Positions 18,489 through 26,888 of a DNA stretch of 64,000 bases are shown here, one piece after another. The notes under the pieces are model-generated. The model was not told the origin of the DNA. It made no database searches and worked only from the letters and a program-made list of their open reading frames with translations. Origin of the DNA: Luteimonas suaedae (GTDB lineage: Bacteria > Pseudomonadota > Gammaproteobacteria > Xanthomonadales > Xanthomonadaceae); assembly GCF_008312895.1 (NCBI RefSeq), contig NZ_VSSP01000002.1:62001-126000 (forward strand), in the 5' to 3' direction. Position numbers and translations under genes: made by a program. Within the stretch, counting starts at the first letter, position 1, and every line of letters begins with the position of its first letter.

Positions 18489-20600
18489 GTGCGCGTGAAT
18501 TCCTGCAAACCGAACATCCTGCTTCTGTCGCTGGCGGTGACGCTGGCGCTGTCCGCCTGCAACCGCGAGGCGCCCGACGCCGCGGCCGATGCCACGGCCG
18601 ACGCCGATGCACCGGCGCCGGTGCTGACCTTGGACGAAAGCGCGCTGCCGCCGGTCAACCGCTTCCAGGGCAGCGACCTGGACCAGGCGATCGGCGCCTG
18701 CCAGGACTTCAACGCCCACGCCAACGGCAAGTGGCTGGCCGCCAACGACATCCCCGGCGACCGCACCTCCTGGGGCTCGTTCGAGATGCTGGGCGAGCGC
18801 ACCCTTGCGATCCAGCGCCAGCTCGCCGAACAGGCCGCCGCGGATGAAGGCGCCGCCGGCGTGGAAAAGATCGCCGGCGACTTCTGGGCAACCGGCATGG
18901 ACCGGGCGCGCATCGAGGAACAGGGCATCGCGCCGCTCCGCGAGCGCCTGGACCGCATCGAGGCGCTCGACGGCCCCGAGGCCGTCGCAGGGTACCTGCG
19001 CGACAGCGCCGCCGCCGGCGAGAACGTCCTGTTCGGCTTCGGCGCCAGCCCGGACTTCAAGGACTCGAAGGTCAACATCGCCTATGCGATGCAGGGCGGC
19101 CTGGGCCTGCCGGACAAGACCTACTACTTCGAGGACGGTCACAAGGACAAGCTGGCCGCCTACCAGGAGCACGTGGCGCGGGTGCTGGCGCTGTCCGGCG
19201 TGGCCGCCGACGGCGCCGCGGCGCAGGCCGAGGCGATCGTCGCCTTCGAGACGCGCCTGGCCGACAAGTCCAGGGCACGGGTCGAACTCGCCCGCGACGC
19301 CGAGCTGCGCTACAACCCGGTGACCCCGGCCGAGGCCGACGCGCTCACCCCGAACTTCCCGTGGACGCGGTTCTTCGAATCCCAGGGAATCGACACGCCG
19401 GAGATGTTCTCGCTGGCGATCCCGGAATTCCACCGGGAAGTCGACGCCATGCTCGTCGACGTGCCGGTAGACACCTGGAAGGCCTACCTGCGCTTCCGCA
19501 CCGTCGATCGCGCCTCGCCGTTCCTGTCGGACGACTTCGTGCAGGCCAACTACGACTTCTATGGCAAGACCCTGCGCGGGCAGCAGGAAATCGAGCCGGA
19601 ATGGAAGCGCACCCTGGGCACCATCAATTCGCAGGTCGGCGAGACGCTCGGCCAGCTGTACGTGCAGGTCGCATTCCCGCCGGAATCGAAGACGCGCATG
19701 GACGAGCTGGTGAAGAACCTGAGCGATGCGTTGAAGGTGCGCATCGAGAACCTCGAGTGGATGGGCGAGGAGACCAAGCAGAAGGCGATGGAGAAGTGGG
19801 CCACCTTCAAGCCCAAGATCGGTTACCCGGACAAGTGGCGCGACTGGAGCGGGCTGGAGACCGGCCGCGACAGCTATATCGGCAACGTGCTGGCCGCCAA
19901 CGCATTCAACTACCGCTGGAACATCGACAAGATCGGCCAGCCGGTCGATCCGGACGAGTGGTTCATGCCGCCGCAGACGGTGAACGCGTACTACAGCTCG
20001 CAGCGCAACGAGATCGTGTTTCCGGCCGCGATCCTGCAGCCGCCGTTCTTCGACCCGGAAGCCGACGACGCCCTCAACTACGGCGGCATCGGCGCGGTGA
20101 TCGGCCACGAGATGATCCACGGCTACGACGACCAGGGCAGCCGCTTCGATCCCAGCGGCAACTTCGAGAACTGGTGGACCGAGCAGGACTCGGCCGGCTT
20201 CAAGGCGCTGACCGACCGGCTGATCGAACAGTTCAACGGCTACGAGGCGGCGCCCGGACAGTTCGTCAACGGCAAGCTGACGCTCGGCGAGAACATCGCC
20301 GACCTCGGCGGCCTGGCGGTGTCCTACGACGCCCTGCAGCGCGCGCGCGAGGGCGAGCAGGACCCGATGATCGACGGCCTCACCCAGGACCAGCGCTTCT
20401 TCCTCAACTGGGCCACCGTGTGGCGCCGCAACTTCACGCCCGAGGAGCTGAAGGTGCGCCTGGCGACCGACTCGCACGCCCCAGCCGGTTTCCGCGCCGC
20501 GGGCGCGCCCTCGAACCTGCCGGCCTTCGCCGCCGCGTTCGAGTGCAAGCCGGACGATGCCATGGTGCGCGACGGCGAGGCGCGCATCGTCATCTGGTGA
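18489..20600 (+). CDS. M13 family zinc metallopeptidase (neprilysin/PepO-like), lipoprotein
   Basis: The 703-residue protein starts at a GTG (MRVNSCKPNILLLSLAV; GTG 18495 is an alternative). It has a lipobox LSAC (Cys24). The M13 catalytic set is complete: NAYYSSQRNEIVFPAAILQP upstream, zinc motif HEMIH (540-544) in GHEMIHGYDDQGSRFD, third zinc ligand E601 in GENIADLGG, and the DSHAP histidine near the C-terminus. These enzymes cleave oligopeptides; here the protein is anchored facing the periplasm. A strong terminator follows, and an apparently inactive paralogue lies 268 bp downstream. Confidence 0.93.
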   Translation: MRVNSCKPNILLLSLAVTLALSACNREAPDAAADATADADAPAPVLTLDESALPPVNRFQGSDLDQAIGACQDFNAHANGKWLAANDIPGDRTSWGSFEMLGERTLAIQRQLAEQAAADEGAAGVEKIAGDFWATGMDRARIEEQGIAPLRERLDRIEALDGPEAVAGYLRDSAAAGENVLFGFGASPDFKDSKVNIAYAMQGGLGLPDKTYYFEDGHKDKLAAYQEHVARVLALSGVAADGAAAQAEAIVAFETRLADKSRARVELARDAELRYNPVTPAEADALTPNFPWTRFFESQGIDTPEMFSLAIPEFHREVDAMLVDVPVDTWKAYLRFRTVDRASPFLSDDFVQANYDFYGKTLRGQQEIEPEWKRTLGTINSQVGETLGQLYVQVAFPPESKTRMDELVKNLSDALKVRIENLEWMGEETKQKAMEKWATFKPKIGYPDKWRDWSGLETGRDSYIGNVLAANAFNYRWNIDKIGQPVDPDEWFMPPQTVNAYYSSQRNEIVFPAAILQPPFFDPEADDALNYGGIGAVIGHEMIHGYDDQGSRFDPSGNFENWWTEQDSAGFKALTDRLIEQFNGYEAAPGQFVNGKLTLGENIADLGGLAVSYDALQRAREGEQDPMIDGLTQDQRFFLNWATVWRRNFTPEELKVRLATDSHAPAGFRAAGAPSNLPAFAAAFECKPDDAMVRDGEARIVIW

Positions 20601-20625
20601 CCCGCCGTCGCTAGCGCGGAATCAG

Positions 20626-20658
20626 ACAAAGGCCCGGCGATGCCGGGCCTTTGTCGTT
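20626..20658 (+). terminator. Rho-independent terminator after the active M13 gene
   Basis: A 13-bp perfect stem (20626-20638 with 20642-20654; ACAAAGGCCCGGC) with a three-base loop GAT is followed by CGTTTC. It lies 25 bp after the stop codon, so the two M13 genes are probably transcribed separately. Confidence 0.85.
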
Positions 20659-20761
20659 TCGGGCTGCATGGTCATCACGGACCGGCAGGCGGGCGATCCG
20701 ATGCGGCGCGGCGGCGGTGACCGGGTGGTGAGCTTCCGCGACTGGCATCGCGCAGGCACCG

Positions 20762-20800
20762 AAAGAAAGGTCCGACATCCGGCCGGACCTTTCTTTTATG
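20762..20800. terminator. Second hairpin between the M13 genes, terminator-like
   Basis: A 13-bp perfect stem (20762-20774, AAAGAAAGGTCCG, with 20784-20796) is bordered by A-rich and T-rich sides. It could terminate in either direction. No gene lies between it and the first terminator, so it may be the relic of a lost gene or an extra insulator before the second M13 gene. Confidence 0.7.
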
Positions 20801-20867
20801 TGGCGGCGGCCGCGTTCAGCGTGACCGGGCTTGCTAGACTCCCGCGATCGTTTCGATGGATTCCGCG

Positions 20868-22874
20868 ATGCCCAACACCAAACCGCTCACCCTCACCCTG
20901 GCCGCCTGCCTGGCGATTGGGATGTTCGCCACTGATGCCGGTGCCCAGCGCCGCGGCGCAGCCAAGACGCCCCCCGGGCCCACGGCCTGTACCGATTTCT
21001 ACAGCTTCGTCAACAAGGACTGGTTGACCGCGAACATGATCGTGGGATCGGGCAGCGTGTCGGCCTTGGGCGAGCTGCAGGCGTTGGCCCTGCAACAGCA
21101 GCGCGCGCTGCTTGACGCGGCGATGCAGTCGCCGCAGAACAATGTGCAGCAGCTGCTCGGCGATTTCTGGGCCAGCGGCCTGGACGAGGCCGCGGTGGAG
21201 GCGGACGGGGCGCAGCCGATCGCGCCACTGCTCTCGCGCATCGACGCCATCCGCCGCGCCCGCGACATCCCGCCGGCGATCGCGGCACTGCACCAGGTCG
21301 GCATCCCGGTGGTGTTCAATTTCAACGCCGATGTCGACCTGGCCGACCTGACGCGCCACATCGGTTATTTCACCCAGGGCGGCCTCGCCCTGCCCGACCC
21401 CGCGTACTACACCCGCGACGACGCCGATACCAAGGCGATCCTCGACCGCTATCGCGACTACGTGCGCAGCATCCTGGCGCTGACCGGGGTCGAGGAGAAG
21501 GCGCTCGACGCCGAGACGGCCGCGGTGATCGACCTGGAGACCGAGATCGCGCGGCACTGGCGCGCGATCACCCTCGCCCGCGACCCGCGCAACAACTATG
21601 CGCCGGTGCCGACCGCCGGCTTCGACAAGCAGTACAAGCGCCTGCAGCTGGACGAATTCCTGGAGACCAACGGCATCGAGGCCGAAACGGTGTCGATGGC
21701 CAACCCGGAGCTGTTCGCCCGGCTCGACGAGCTCGTCGGCAGCGTGAAGCCGGCGCAGTGGAAGTCCTATCTGCGTTTCCACGTCGGCAACGCCATGGCG
21801 CCCTACCTGTCCGGGACCTTCCGCGAGGCCGAGTTCGCGTTCCACGGCCGCGTGCTGCGCGGCCAGGCCGAGCCACTGCCGCGGCAGACGCAGGTGCTGA
21901 ACGCGATCAACAAGGCGGCGGGACCGATGCTCGGCCGCGAATACGTGGCCAGGCATCTGCCGGAGGGCACGCGCCTGCGCGCGACCACCATCGCCACCGA
22001 GGTCCGCGATGCGCTGCTGCGCGGCATCGACCGCAGCGCCTGGATGAGCGAGCCGACCAAGGCCGAGGCGCGCAACAAGATCCAGACGCTGCGGATCGAG
22101 ATCGGCGCCCCCCGGCACGACCTCGACTACAGCGTGCAGCCGATGGGGCGCGGCAGTTTCGGCGGCAACATGCTGATCGCGTCCACGTGGCGCCACCGCG
22201 AGGAGATGCGGCGCATCGGCCGGAGCAACGCCGACCAGCGCTGGGACGTGCTGCCGCAGCAGCCGGCGCTGGCGTACGACATCGCCCAGAACCGGCTGAT
22301 CGTGTCCGCGGCGGTGCTGCAGCCGCCGGTGCTCGACATGACGAAGGACGCCGCCGCGCACTACGGCAGCTATGGCGCGCTGGTCGGGCACGAGCTCGGC
22401 CGCAGCATCGACATCCGCGGGCGCGTGGTCGACGCCGCCGGCAACGTCCGCACCTGGTGGAACGACGGCGACGAGGCCGCCTGGACCGATCTCGCCAACC
22501 GCCTGTCCGGCCAGTACAGCGGCTACGCCTATCCCGCCGCCACCGCGCTGATGGTCAACGGCACCCAGACCCGCGACGAGAACGCCGCCGACCTGGCCGG
22601 CGTGGAACTGGCGTGGGACGCACTCACCACCGCCAATGCCGACCTGCCCAAGGAATCCGCGCAGGCGTTCTTCGAGGCCTGGGCGCAGCTGTGGCGGCAG
22701 CAGATGTCGCCGGACGTGGCCAGCCGCATGGCCGCCAGCAGCGTGCAGGCGCCCGGCCAGTGGCGCGCCAACGGCCCGCTGGTCAACCTGCCGGCGTTCG
22801 GCACCGCCTTCGACTGCAAGGCCGGCACCGCGATGCAGGCCGCCGAGGACGGGCAGGTGCGGATCTGGCGCTGA
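20868..22874 (+). CDS. Degenerate M13 peptidase homologue (probable pseudoenzyme)
   Basis: This 668-residue secreted protein (signal MPNTKPLTLTLAACLAIG, cleavage near DAGA-QRR) is an evident homologue of the M13 peptidase upstream, with the same length and fold cues (PTACTDFYSFVNKDW, LPDPAYYT, LVNLPAFGTAFDCK). The catalytic set is altered. The zinc motif is HELGR (508-512) instead of HExxH, so the second histidine ligand is arginine. The NAYY substrate motif reads LAYD. The C-terminal DSHAP histidine is glutamine (SSVQAP). The glutamate of DENAADLAG is kept. The frame is intact, so it is not an ordinary pseudogene. It probably does not cleave peptides and may bind them or regulate its neighbour. 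ATG 20856 would add four residues. Confidence 0.9.
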   Translation: MPNTKPLTLTLAACLAIGMFATDAGAQRRGAAKTPPGPTACTDFYSFVNKDWLTANMIVGSGSVSALGELQALALQQQRALLDAAMQSPQNNVQQLLGDFWASGLDEAAVEADGAQPIAPLLSRIDAIRRARDIPPAIAALHQVGIPVVFNFNADVDLADLTRHIGYFTQGGLALPDPAYYTRDDADTKAILDRYRDYVRSILALTGVEEKALDAETAAVIDLETEIARHWRAITLARDPRNNYAPVPTAGFDKQYKRLQLDEFLETNGIEAETVSMANPELFARLDELVGSVKPAQWKSYLRFHVGNAMAPYLSGTFREAEFAFHGRVLRGQAEPLPRQTQVLNAINKAAGPMLGREYVARHLPEGTRLRATTIATEVRDALLRGIDRSAWMSEPTKAEARNKIQTLRIEIGAPRHDLDYSVQPMGRGSFGGNMLIASTWRHREEMRRIGRSNADQRWDVLPQQPALAYDIAQNRLIVSAAVLQPPVLDMTKDAAAHYGSYGALVGHELGRSIDIRGRVVDAAGNVRTWWNDGDEAAWTDLANRLSGQYSGYAYPAATALMVNGTQTRDENAADLAGVELAWDALTTANADLPKESAQAFFEAWAQLWRQQMSPDVASRMAASSVQAPGQWRANGPLVNLPAFGTAFDCKAGTAMQAAEDGQVRIWR

Positions 22875-23177
22875 CTGCGGGGAATCGGGAATCGGGAAGA
22901 GCGTATGCCCTTGCTCGTCATCCCGGCGCAAGCCGGGACCTGGTTTCGGAAGTCGCGAAAAAGCAAAGTGGATCCCAGCTTGCGCTGGGATGACGGTACG
23001 GGCGCTTTAGCTCGTCATTCCCGCGGAGGCGGGAATCCATGGACGTCATGCCGTCGAAAATCAACGTCCTTGGATTCCCGCCTTCGCGGGAATGACGGTG
23101 CTCAAGTAAGCGCCATTCGTCGCTGGGGGCCGGATGTTGAATCCGGAATGGCACCGGTCATCCGATGCCGGATCCAC
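22875..23177. repeat. Gene-free repeat cluster: GGGAATC heptamers and two GTCAT(T/C)CCCG palindrome pairs
   Basis: GGGAATC-type units occur at about 22879-22897, just after the M13-like stop codon. Two inverted palindrome pairs follow: 22916-22940 with 22970-22996 (CGTCATCCCGGCGCAAGC type) and 23013-23040 with 23070-23098 (CGTCATTCCCGCGGAGGC type). TAAGCGCCATTCG at about 23106 is shared with the 11140 locus. The block lies between convergent genes and could end transcripts from both sides. Confidence 0.85.
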
Positions 23178-23825
23178 CTAGAACCGCCGGACGTTGTTGC
23201 CCGAGCGCCGGCTGAAGGGTGGCCGTCCGCGCCACTGCTGGATCAGCAGCCATCCGAACAGCATGCCGCCCAGGTGGGCGAAGTGGGCGACGCCCGAACG
23301 CGTGCCGCTGATGCCGAACGCCAGTTCGATCACGCCCAGCACGATCACCAGCGTGCGCGCCTTCATCGGGATCGGCGGGATCAGCAGCATCACCCGCTGG
23401 TGCGGGAACAGCATGCCGTAGGCCAGCAGCACGCCGAACACGCCGCCGGAAGCCCCCAATGTGGGGAACGCGCCACCGCCCTGCGCCAGCCCCCACGACA
23501 CCACCACCAGCTGGCACAACCCGGCACCGACCACGCAGACCAGGAAGTAGGTCAGGAACCGCTTCTGCCCCCACGTGTACTCCAGCGGCGCGCCGAACAT
23601 CAGCAGCACCAGCATGTTGAACATCAGGTGGAAGCCGCCGCCATGCAGGAACCCGTAGGTGACCAGCTGCCAGGGCAGGAAGCTCATGCCGCCGACCTCG
23701 GCGCCACCGAGCGGCCACAGCATGAACGGCCAGAACGGCGCGTTGCCGAGGACCAGTTGCAGGACGAAGATCACGCCGTTGAGGATCAGCAGCGTCTTGG
23801 TGACGGGGGGCAGATTGGAGAACAT
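23178..23825 (-). CDS. Rhomboid family intramembrane serine protease
   Basis: The 215-residue protein has six hydrophobic segments and the rhomboid catalytic pair: serine S127 in GASGGVFG and histidine H184 in HFAHLGG. The oxyanion-region motif GGGFHLMFNML (62-72) is present too. It has no extra N-terminal domain and a short basic C-terminal tail. It cleaves transmembrane segments within the inner membrane; the substrate is unknown. It is separated by about 100 bp from the ATL gene on the same strand. A repeat cluster lies after its stop codon. Confidence 0.92.
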   Translation of the reverse strand: MFSNLPPVTKTLLILNGVIFVLQLVLGNAPFWPFMLWPLGGAEVGGMSFLPWQLVTYGFLHGGGFHLMFNMLVLLMFGAPLEYTWGQKRFLTYFLVCVVGAGLCQLVVVSWGLAQGGGAFPTLGASGGVFGVLLAYGMLFPHQRVMLLIPPIPMKARTLVIVLGVIELAFGISGTRSGVAHFAHLGGMLFGWLLIQQWRGRPPFSRRSGNNVRRF

Positions 23826-23926
23826 CCGGGTTCCTTCGAGCGACGCGCCATGATACCGGGATCACGAAGGACGCCCGTGATCCCGCGCTTCACGCGCGCG
23901 GGACGCAGCGTCCGGCGAATCGCGCA

Positions 23927-24262
23927 TCAGCGCTCCGGCCCCCACAGCGCCGCATCCAGGTTCGCGGCGGGCTTCGCCATGCGTACCCGGCCCTGCTCCA
24001 CCCGGACGCCCTCCGCACGCAGGCGCTGGACCTGTTCATGCCAGCCGCGGCTGTTCTCCGGCAGCGCGATGCGGCCGTCGCTGCGCAGCACGCGATGCCA
24101 GGGCAGCGCGGCGTCGGCGTTCGCGGACAGGATCCGCGCCACCAGCCGCGCCCGCCCGGGCAGTCCCGCGCGCCGCGCGACCTCGCCATAGCCGGCCACC
24201 TGCCCGCGCGGGATGGCGCGGATCGCGGCGAGGATCCGCGCTTCGGCAGACAGTTCGTCCAT
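23927..24262 (-). CDS. Alkyltransferase-like protein (ATL), MGMT family without catalytic cysteine
   Basis: This 111-residue protein contains only the DNA-binding domain of O6-alkylguanine-DNA alkyltransferase: IPRGQVAGYGEVARRAGLPG, ARLVARILSANADAALP, and the active-site loop reading PWHRV (54-58), where alkyltransferases have PCHRV. The tryptophan for cysteine swap defines ATL proteins. They bind O6-alkylguanine lesions without repairing them and direct nucleotide excision repair to them. It is a cytoplasmic DNA-lesion sensor. The start ATG gives MDELSAEARILAAI; no longer frame resembles the family. Confidence 0.92.
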   Translation of the reverse strand: MDELSAEARILAAIRAIPRGQVAGYGEVARRAGLPGRARLVARILSANADAALPWHRVLRSDGRIALPENSRGWHEQVQRLRAEGVRVEQGRVRMAKPAANLDAALWGPER

Positions 24263-24314
24263 GGGGGATTAGGATAGCGGCACGATCCACCCCAGGCATC
24301 ATCAGGTCCGACGC

Positions 24315-24725
24315 ATGCAGAATTTCGAGCAGATCCGCAGCCATCTCCGCAGCGCGGACTTCCGCATCACCATGCAGGAACCGTACGTGATCTGCGTGGA
24401 ACTCTCGCTCGACAACGGCCGGCGCCACCAGGCGATCTTCCTGTCCGAACTGCAGGACGACGACGGCCGCGCGTACCTGCGCGCGAGCACCGTGATCGCG
24501 CCGATCACCGGCGTCGATGCGCGACGCGCGCTGGTCTTCAACTGGGAGAGCCGGGTCGGCTATCTCGCCGTCGGCGACCTCGACGGCGTGCCCTACCTGC
24601 AGCTGTGCGAGAACCGCCCCTACGCCGCCCTCGACGCCGCCGAGCTGGGCCGCCTGGTACTCGAGATCGGCGGCATGGGCGACCGCCTGGAGCGCGCCCT
24701 CTCCGCCGACGGCGATTTGCTTTGA
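24315..24725 (+). CDS. Hypothetical protein with YbjN/secretion-chaperone-like pattern
   Basis: I do not recognise this 136-residue protein with certainty. It has no signal peptide, membrane span or cysteine cluster. The alternation of short strands and helices (FEQIRSHLRSADFRITM, DGRAYLRASTVIAPITGVDA, LVFNWESRVGYLAVGDLDGV, ALDAAELGRLVLEIGGMGDRLE) resembles the YbjN/type III chaperone-like fold, which is a weak inference. It is likely a small cytoplasmic protein. It is divergent from the ATL gene and convergent with the phosphate transporter, with a heptamer-family hairpin directly after the stop. Confidence 0.65.
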   Translation: MQNFEQIRSHLRSADFRITMQEPYVICVELSLDNGRRHQAIFLSELQDDDGRAYLRASTVIAPITGVDARRALVFNWESRVGYLAVGDLDGVPYLQLCENRPYAALDAAELGRLVLEIGGMGDRLERALSADGDLL

Positions 24726-24799
24726 AGCTAGAAACGAGAAACGAGAGAGGAGCGCGGTGCCCTCTCTCGTTTCTCACTCCTCTTCACTCGTTCCTCGCT
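24726..24799. repeat. Second GAAACGAG-family hairpin, terminator-like
   Basis: A 15-bp perfect stem (24736-24750 with 24761-24775) made of GAGAAACGAGAGAGG units encloses a 10-base loop ending GCGGTGC. It matches the hairpin at 3964-4045 in arm sequence and loop end. It lies between convergent genes, one base from each, and probably terminates both. Confidence 0.85.
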
Positions 24800-24800
24800 C

Positions 24801-25928
24801 CTACGCCCAGCCCATCGCCTGGAACAGCCGGAACAGGCCATAGGCGATCCCGCCCGACATCGGGATGGTCAGGATCCACGCCCAGATCATCTTGTGCACC
24901 ACGCTCCACTTGATCGCGTTCAGGCGCTTGGCGGTGCCCACGCCCATGATCGCCGAGGAGATGTTGTGCGTGGTCGAGACCGGGATGCCGAGCGAGGACG
25001 CCGCCAGGATCACCGACGCCGCGCTGGTCTCGGCGGCGAAACCGTGGATCGGGTGCAGCTTGACCAGCTTGTGGCCCAGGGTCTTGATGATCCGCCAGCC
25101 GCCCGCGGCAGTGCCCGCCGCCATCACCAGGGCGCAGGTCACCTTGATCCACAGGTCGATGTCGCCCTCGGCCAGCGCCGCCTCGGACGGGTGAAGAAAA
25201 GCCAGCAACGCCGGCAGGCTGTCCATCGTGCCCGCCGCCTCGGCGCTGATCAGGGTCAGGGCGATGATGCCCATGGTCTTCTGTGCATCGTTCATGCCAT
25301 GGGCGAAACCCATGCTCGCGGCGCTGACGATCTGGCTCTTGCCGAAGAACGCGTTGACCCAGCGCGGCCGCGCGATCCGCGCCAGCCAGCCGCCCGAGCG
25401 CGCCATCATCGCGATCGCAAAGAACAGCACCCCCATCATCAGGAAGCCGGCCATGAAGCCGAGCACCGGCGAGCTGACCATCGGCACGATCACCTTCCAC
25501 AGCACCCCGGCGCTCTGCCACACCGGCTCGGCCGGCTGCGACCAGATCACCACGTCGAAATTCATCGACGCCGCGGCCAGTGCGGCGCCGAGCAGGCCGC
25601 CGATCAGCGCATGCGAGGACGACGACGGCAGGCCCCACCACCAGGTGATCAGGTTCCAGACGATGGCGCCGATCAGCGCGCACAGGATCAGCTGCGACCC
25701 GACGTCGACCACCCCGGCGTCGATCAGCCCGGAGGCGATGGTCTTGGCGACCGCGGTGCCGGCCAGCGCACCGATCAGGTTCATGACCGCGGCCATGCCC
25801 ACCGCCTGCATCGGCGAGAGCACCTTGGTGGCGACCACGGTGGCGATCGAATTGGCGGTGTCGTGGAAGCCGTTGATGTATTCGAACACCAGCGCGGTGA
25901 ACACCACGATCAGGACCAGGGTCAGCAT
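24801..25928 (-). CDS. PiT family inorganic phosphate transporter
   Basis: From ATG 25928 (MLTLVLIVVFTALVFEY, preceded by GAGGGG) the protein is 375 residues. It has about ten membrane spans and the two inverted PHO4 signatures: GFHDTANSIATVVATK in the N-terminal half and GFAHGMNDAQKTMGI in the C-terminal half. A TTHNISSAIMG stretch follows the second. It imports inorganic phosphate, usually with protons or as a metal-phosphate complex, at the inner membrane. A DUF47/PhoU-like gene lies upstream on the same strand, the usual partner. The 280-bp spacer between them carries a duplicated repeat. Confidence 0.93.
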   Translation of the reverse strand: MLTLVLIVVFTALVFEYINGFHDTANSIATVVATKVLSPMQAVGMAAVMNLIGALAGTAVAKTIASGLIDAGVVDVGSQLILCALIGAIVWNLITWWWGLPSSSSHALIGGLLGAALAAASMNFDVVIWSQPAEPVWQSAGVLWKVIVPMVSSPVLGFMAGFLMMGVLFFAIAMMARSGGWLARIARPRWVNAFFGKSQIVSAASMGFAHGMNDAQKTMGIIALTLISAEAAGTMDSLPALLAFLHPSEAALAEGDIDLWIKVTCALVMAAGTAAGGWRIIKTLGHKLVKLHPIHGFAAETSAASVILAASSLGIPVSTTHNISSAIMGVGTAKRLNAIKWSVVHKMIWAWILTIPMSGGIAYGLFRLFQAMGWA

Positions 25929-26167
25929 CCATGGCCCCTCAAGGGGGCGGTCCCGCCGCACCGCGGCGAGACCGGGGTTGGGGAGGAATGACGCAAAGGC
26001 ATCGGCGCAGCCGATGCCCTTTTCTTCGGTGCCGGCAAACAGCCATCCGTCAGCGCGACGATCAGCATCCCATAGCCCCCCTTAAGTTAAGAGGGGCGGC
26101 CTCGCCGCGCAGCGGCGAGGCGGGGGTTGTGGAGGAATGACGCAAGGGCATCCGCGCAGCGGATGCC
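25924..26167. repeat. Two direct copies of a roughly 100-bp repeat between the DUF47 and pit genes
   Basis: Copy 1 (about 25924-26018) and copy 2 (about 26064-26167) share CAGCATCC(C)AT at one end, a GGGGTTG(G/T)GGAGGAATGACG block in the middle and a GCATC.GCGCAGC.GATGCC hairpin at the other. Copy 1 begins within the start of the pit gene, so it contributes the leader and start region. The GCATCC-type hairpin followed by CTTTTCTT at 26018-26026 could terminate plus-strand transcripts, but no plus-strand gene is present. Confidence 0.8.
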
Positions 26168-26210
26168 CGCCACTCCGGAGCCCGGGATCCAGAAGCTCGA
26201 AAGAGAGTCA

Positions 26211-26837
26211 TTACGAATTCTTCAGCACGATTTCGTACGCGACCACGCCGGCGCCGCGGCAACGGTCGATCGCCTTCTCCAGGATCTCGAAGAACTCCTT
26301 GAGCAGGAACATCTGCAGCGGATCGAGCTTGCCGGAATAGATGTCGCCGTAGAGCTCCAGCATCAGCCGGTCGGCCTCGGTCTCGATGGTGCGCAACTCG
26401 TCGCTGAGCGCCTTCATCGGCTCCAGCTTCATCTTGCGCAGGTCGCGGACCATCTTCACCACGACCCCGGCGGCCTGCTCGAGCATCGCCGCGCGCGGGG
26501 CGAAATCGATGTGCTCCAGGTGCTGTATCGCCAGCGAATAGCGGTCGGCGAACTTCTCGATCTGCTTGGGGATCTTGTACAGCGCCGATGCCAGCGCCTC
26601 GATGTCCTCGCGCTCGATCGGGGTGATGAAGCTGTCCACCAGCTCCTGGCTGATCTGGTTGGAGACCTCGCGCTCGCGCATCCGCGCCAGGCGGAAGGCG
26701 TCCAGCGCCGGCTGGCGGTCGGATTCGCGCAGCATCGCGTGCAGGGCCCGGGCGGCGTCGTGCGCGGCCACGGCGGCTTCTTCCAGCAGGTTGTAGAACT
26801 GGTTGCCGCGGCCGAAGATGGTTTGCAGGGAGAGCAT
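26211..26837 (-). CDS. DUF47 family PhoU-like protein
   Basis: The 208-residue protein starts MLSLQTIFGRGNQFYNLLEE and is almost wholly helical, with PhoU-like acidic/metal motifs (EREDIEALASALYKIPKQIE, TIETEADRLMLELYGDIYSG). DUF47 proteins accompany PiT transporters and are thought to control phosphate uptake; the pit gene follows on the same strand after about 280 bp. Frames open upstream of this ATG have no family resemblance. A candidate Pho box lies about 50-75 bp upstream of the start, which would make the pair respond to phosphate limitation. Confidence 0.92.
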   Translation of the reverse strand: MLSLQTIFGRGNQFYNLLEEAAVAAHDAARALHAMLRESDRQPALDAFRLARMREREVSNQISQELVDSFITPIEREDIEALASALYKIPKQIEKFADRYSLAIQHLEHIDFAPRAAMLEQAAGVVVKMVRDLRKMKLEPMKALSDELRTIETEADRLMLELYGDIYSGKLDPLQMFLLKEFFEILEKAIDRCRGAGVVAYEIVLKNS

Positions 26838-26888
26838 GCGTGGCCCTTGTCGATGCCCCCGGCAGGCCGCCGGAGCTTCCGGATGCGG

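Noticed and set aside
20868..22874. The second M13 gene as a decayed pseudogene
   Set aside because: There is no frameshift or internal stop over 668 codons and the signal peptide and fold motifs are kept. Only catalytic positions are changed, which fits a pseudoenzyme better.
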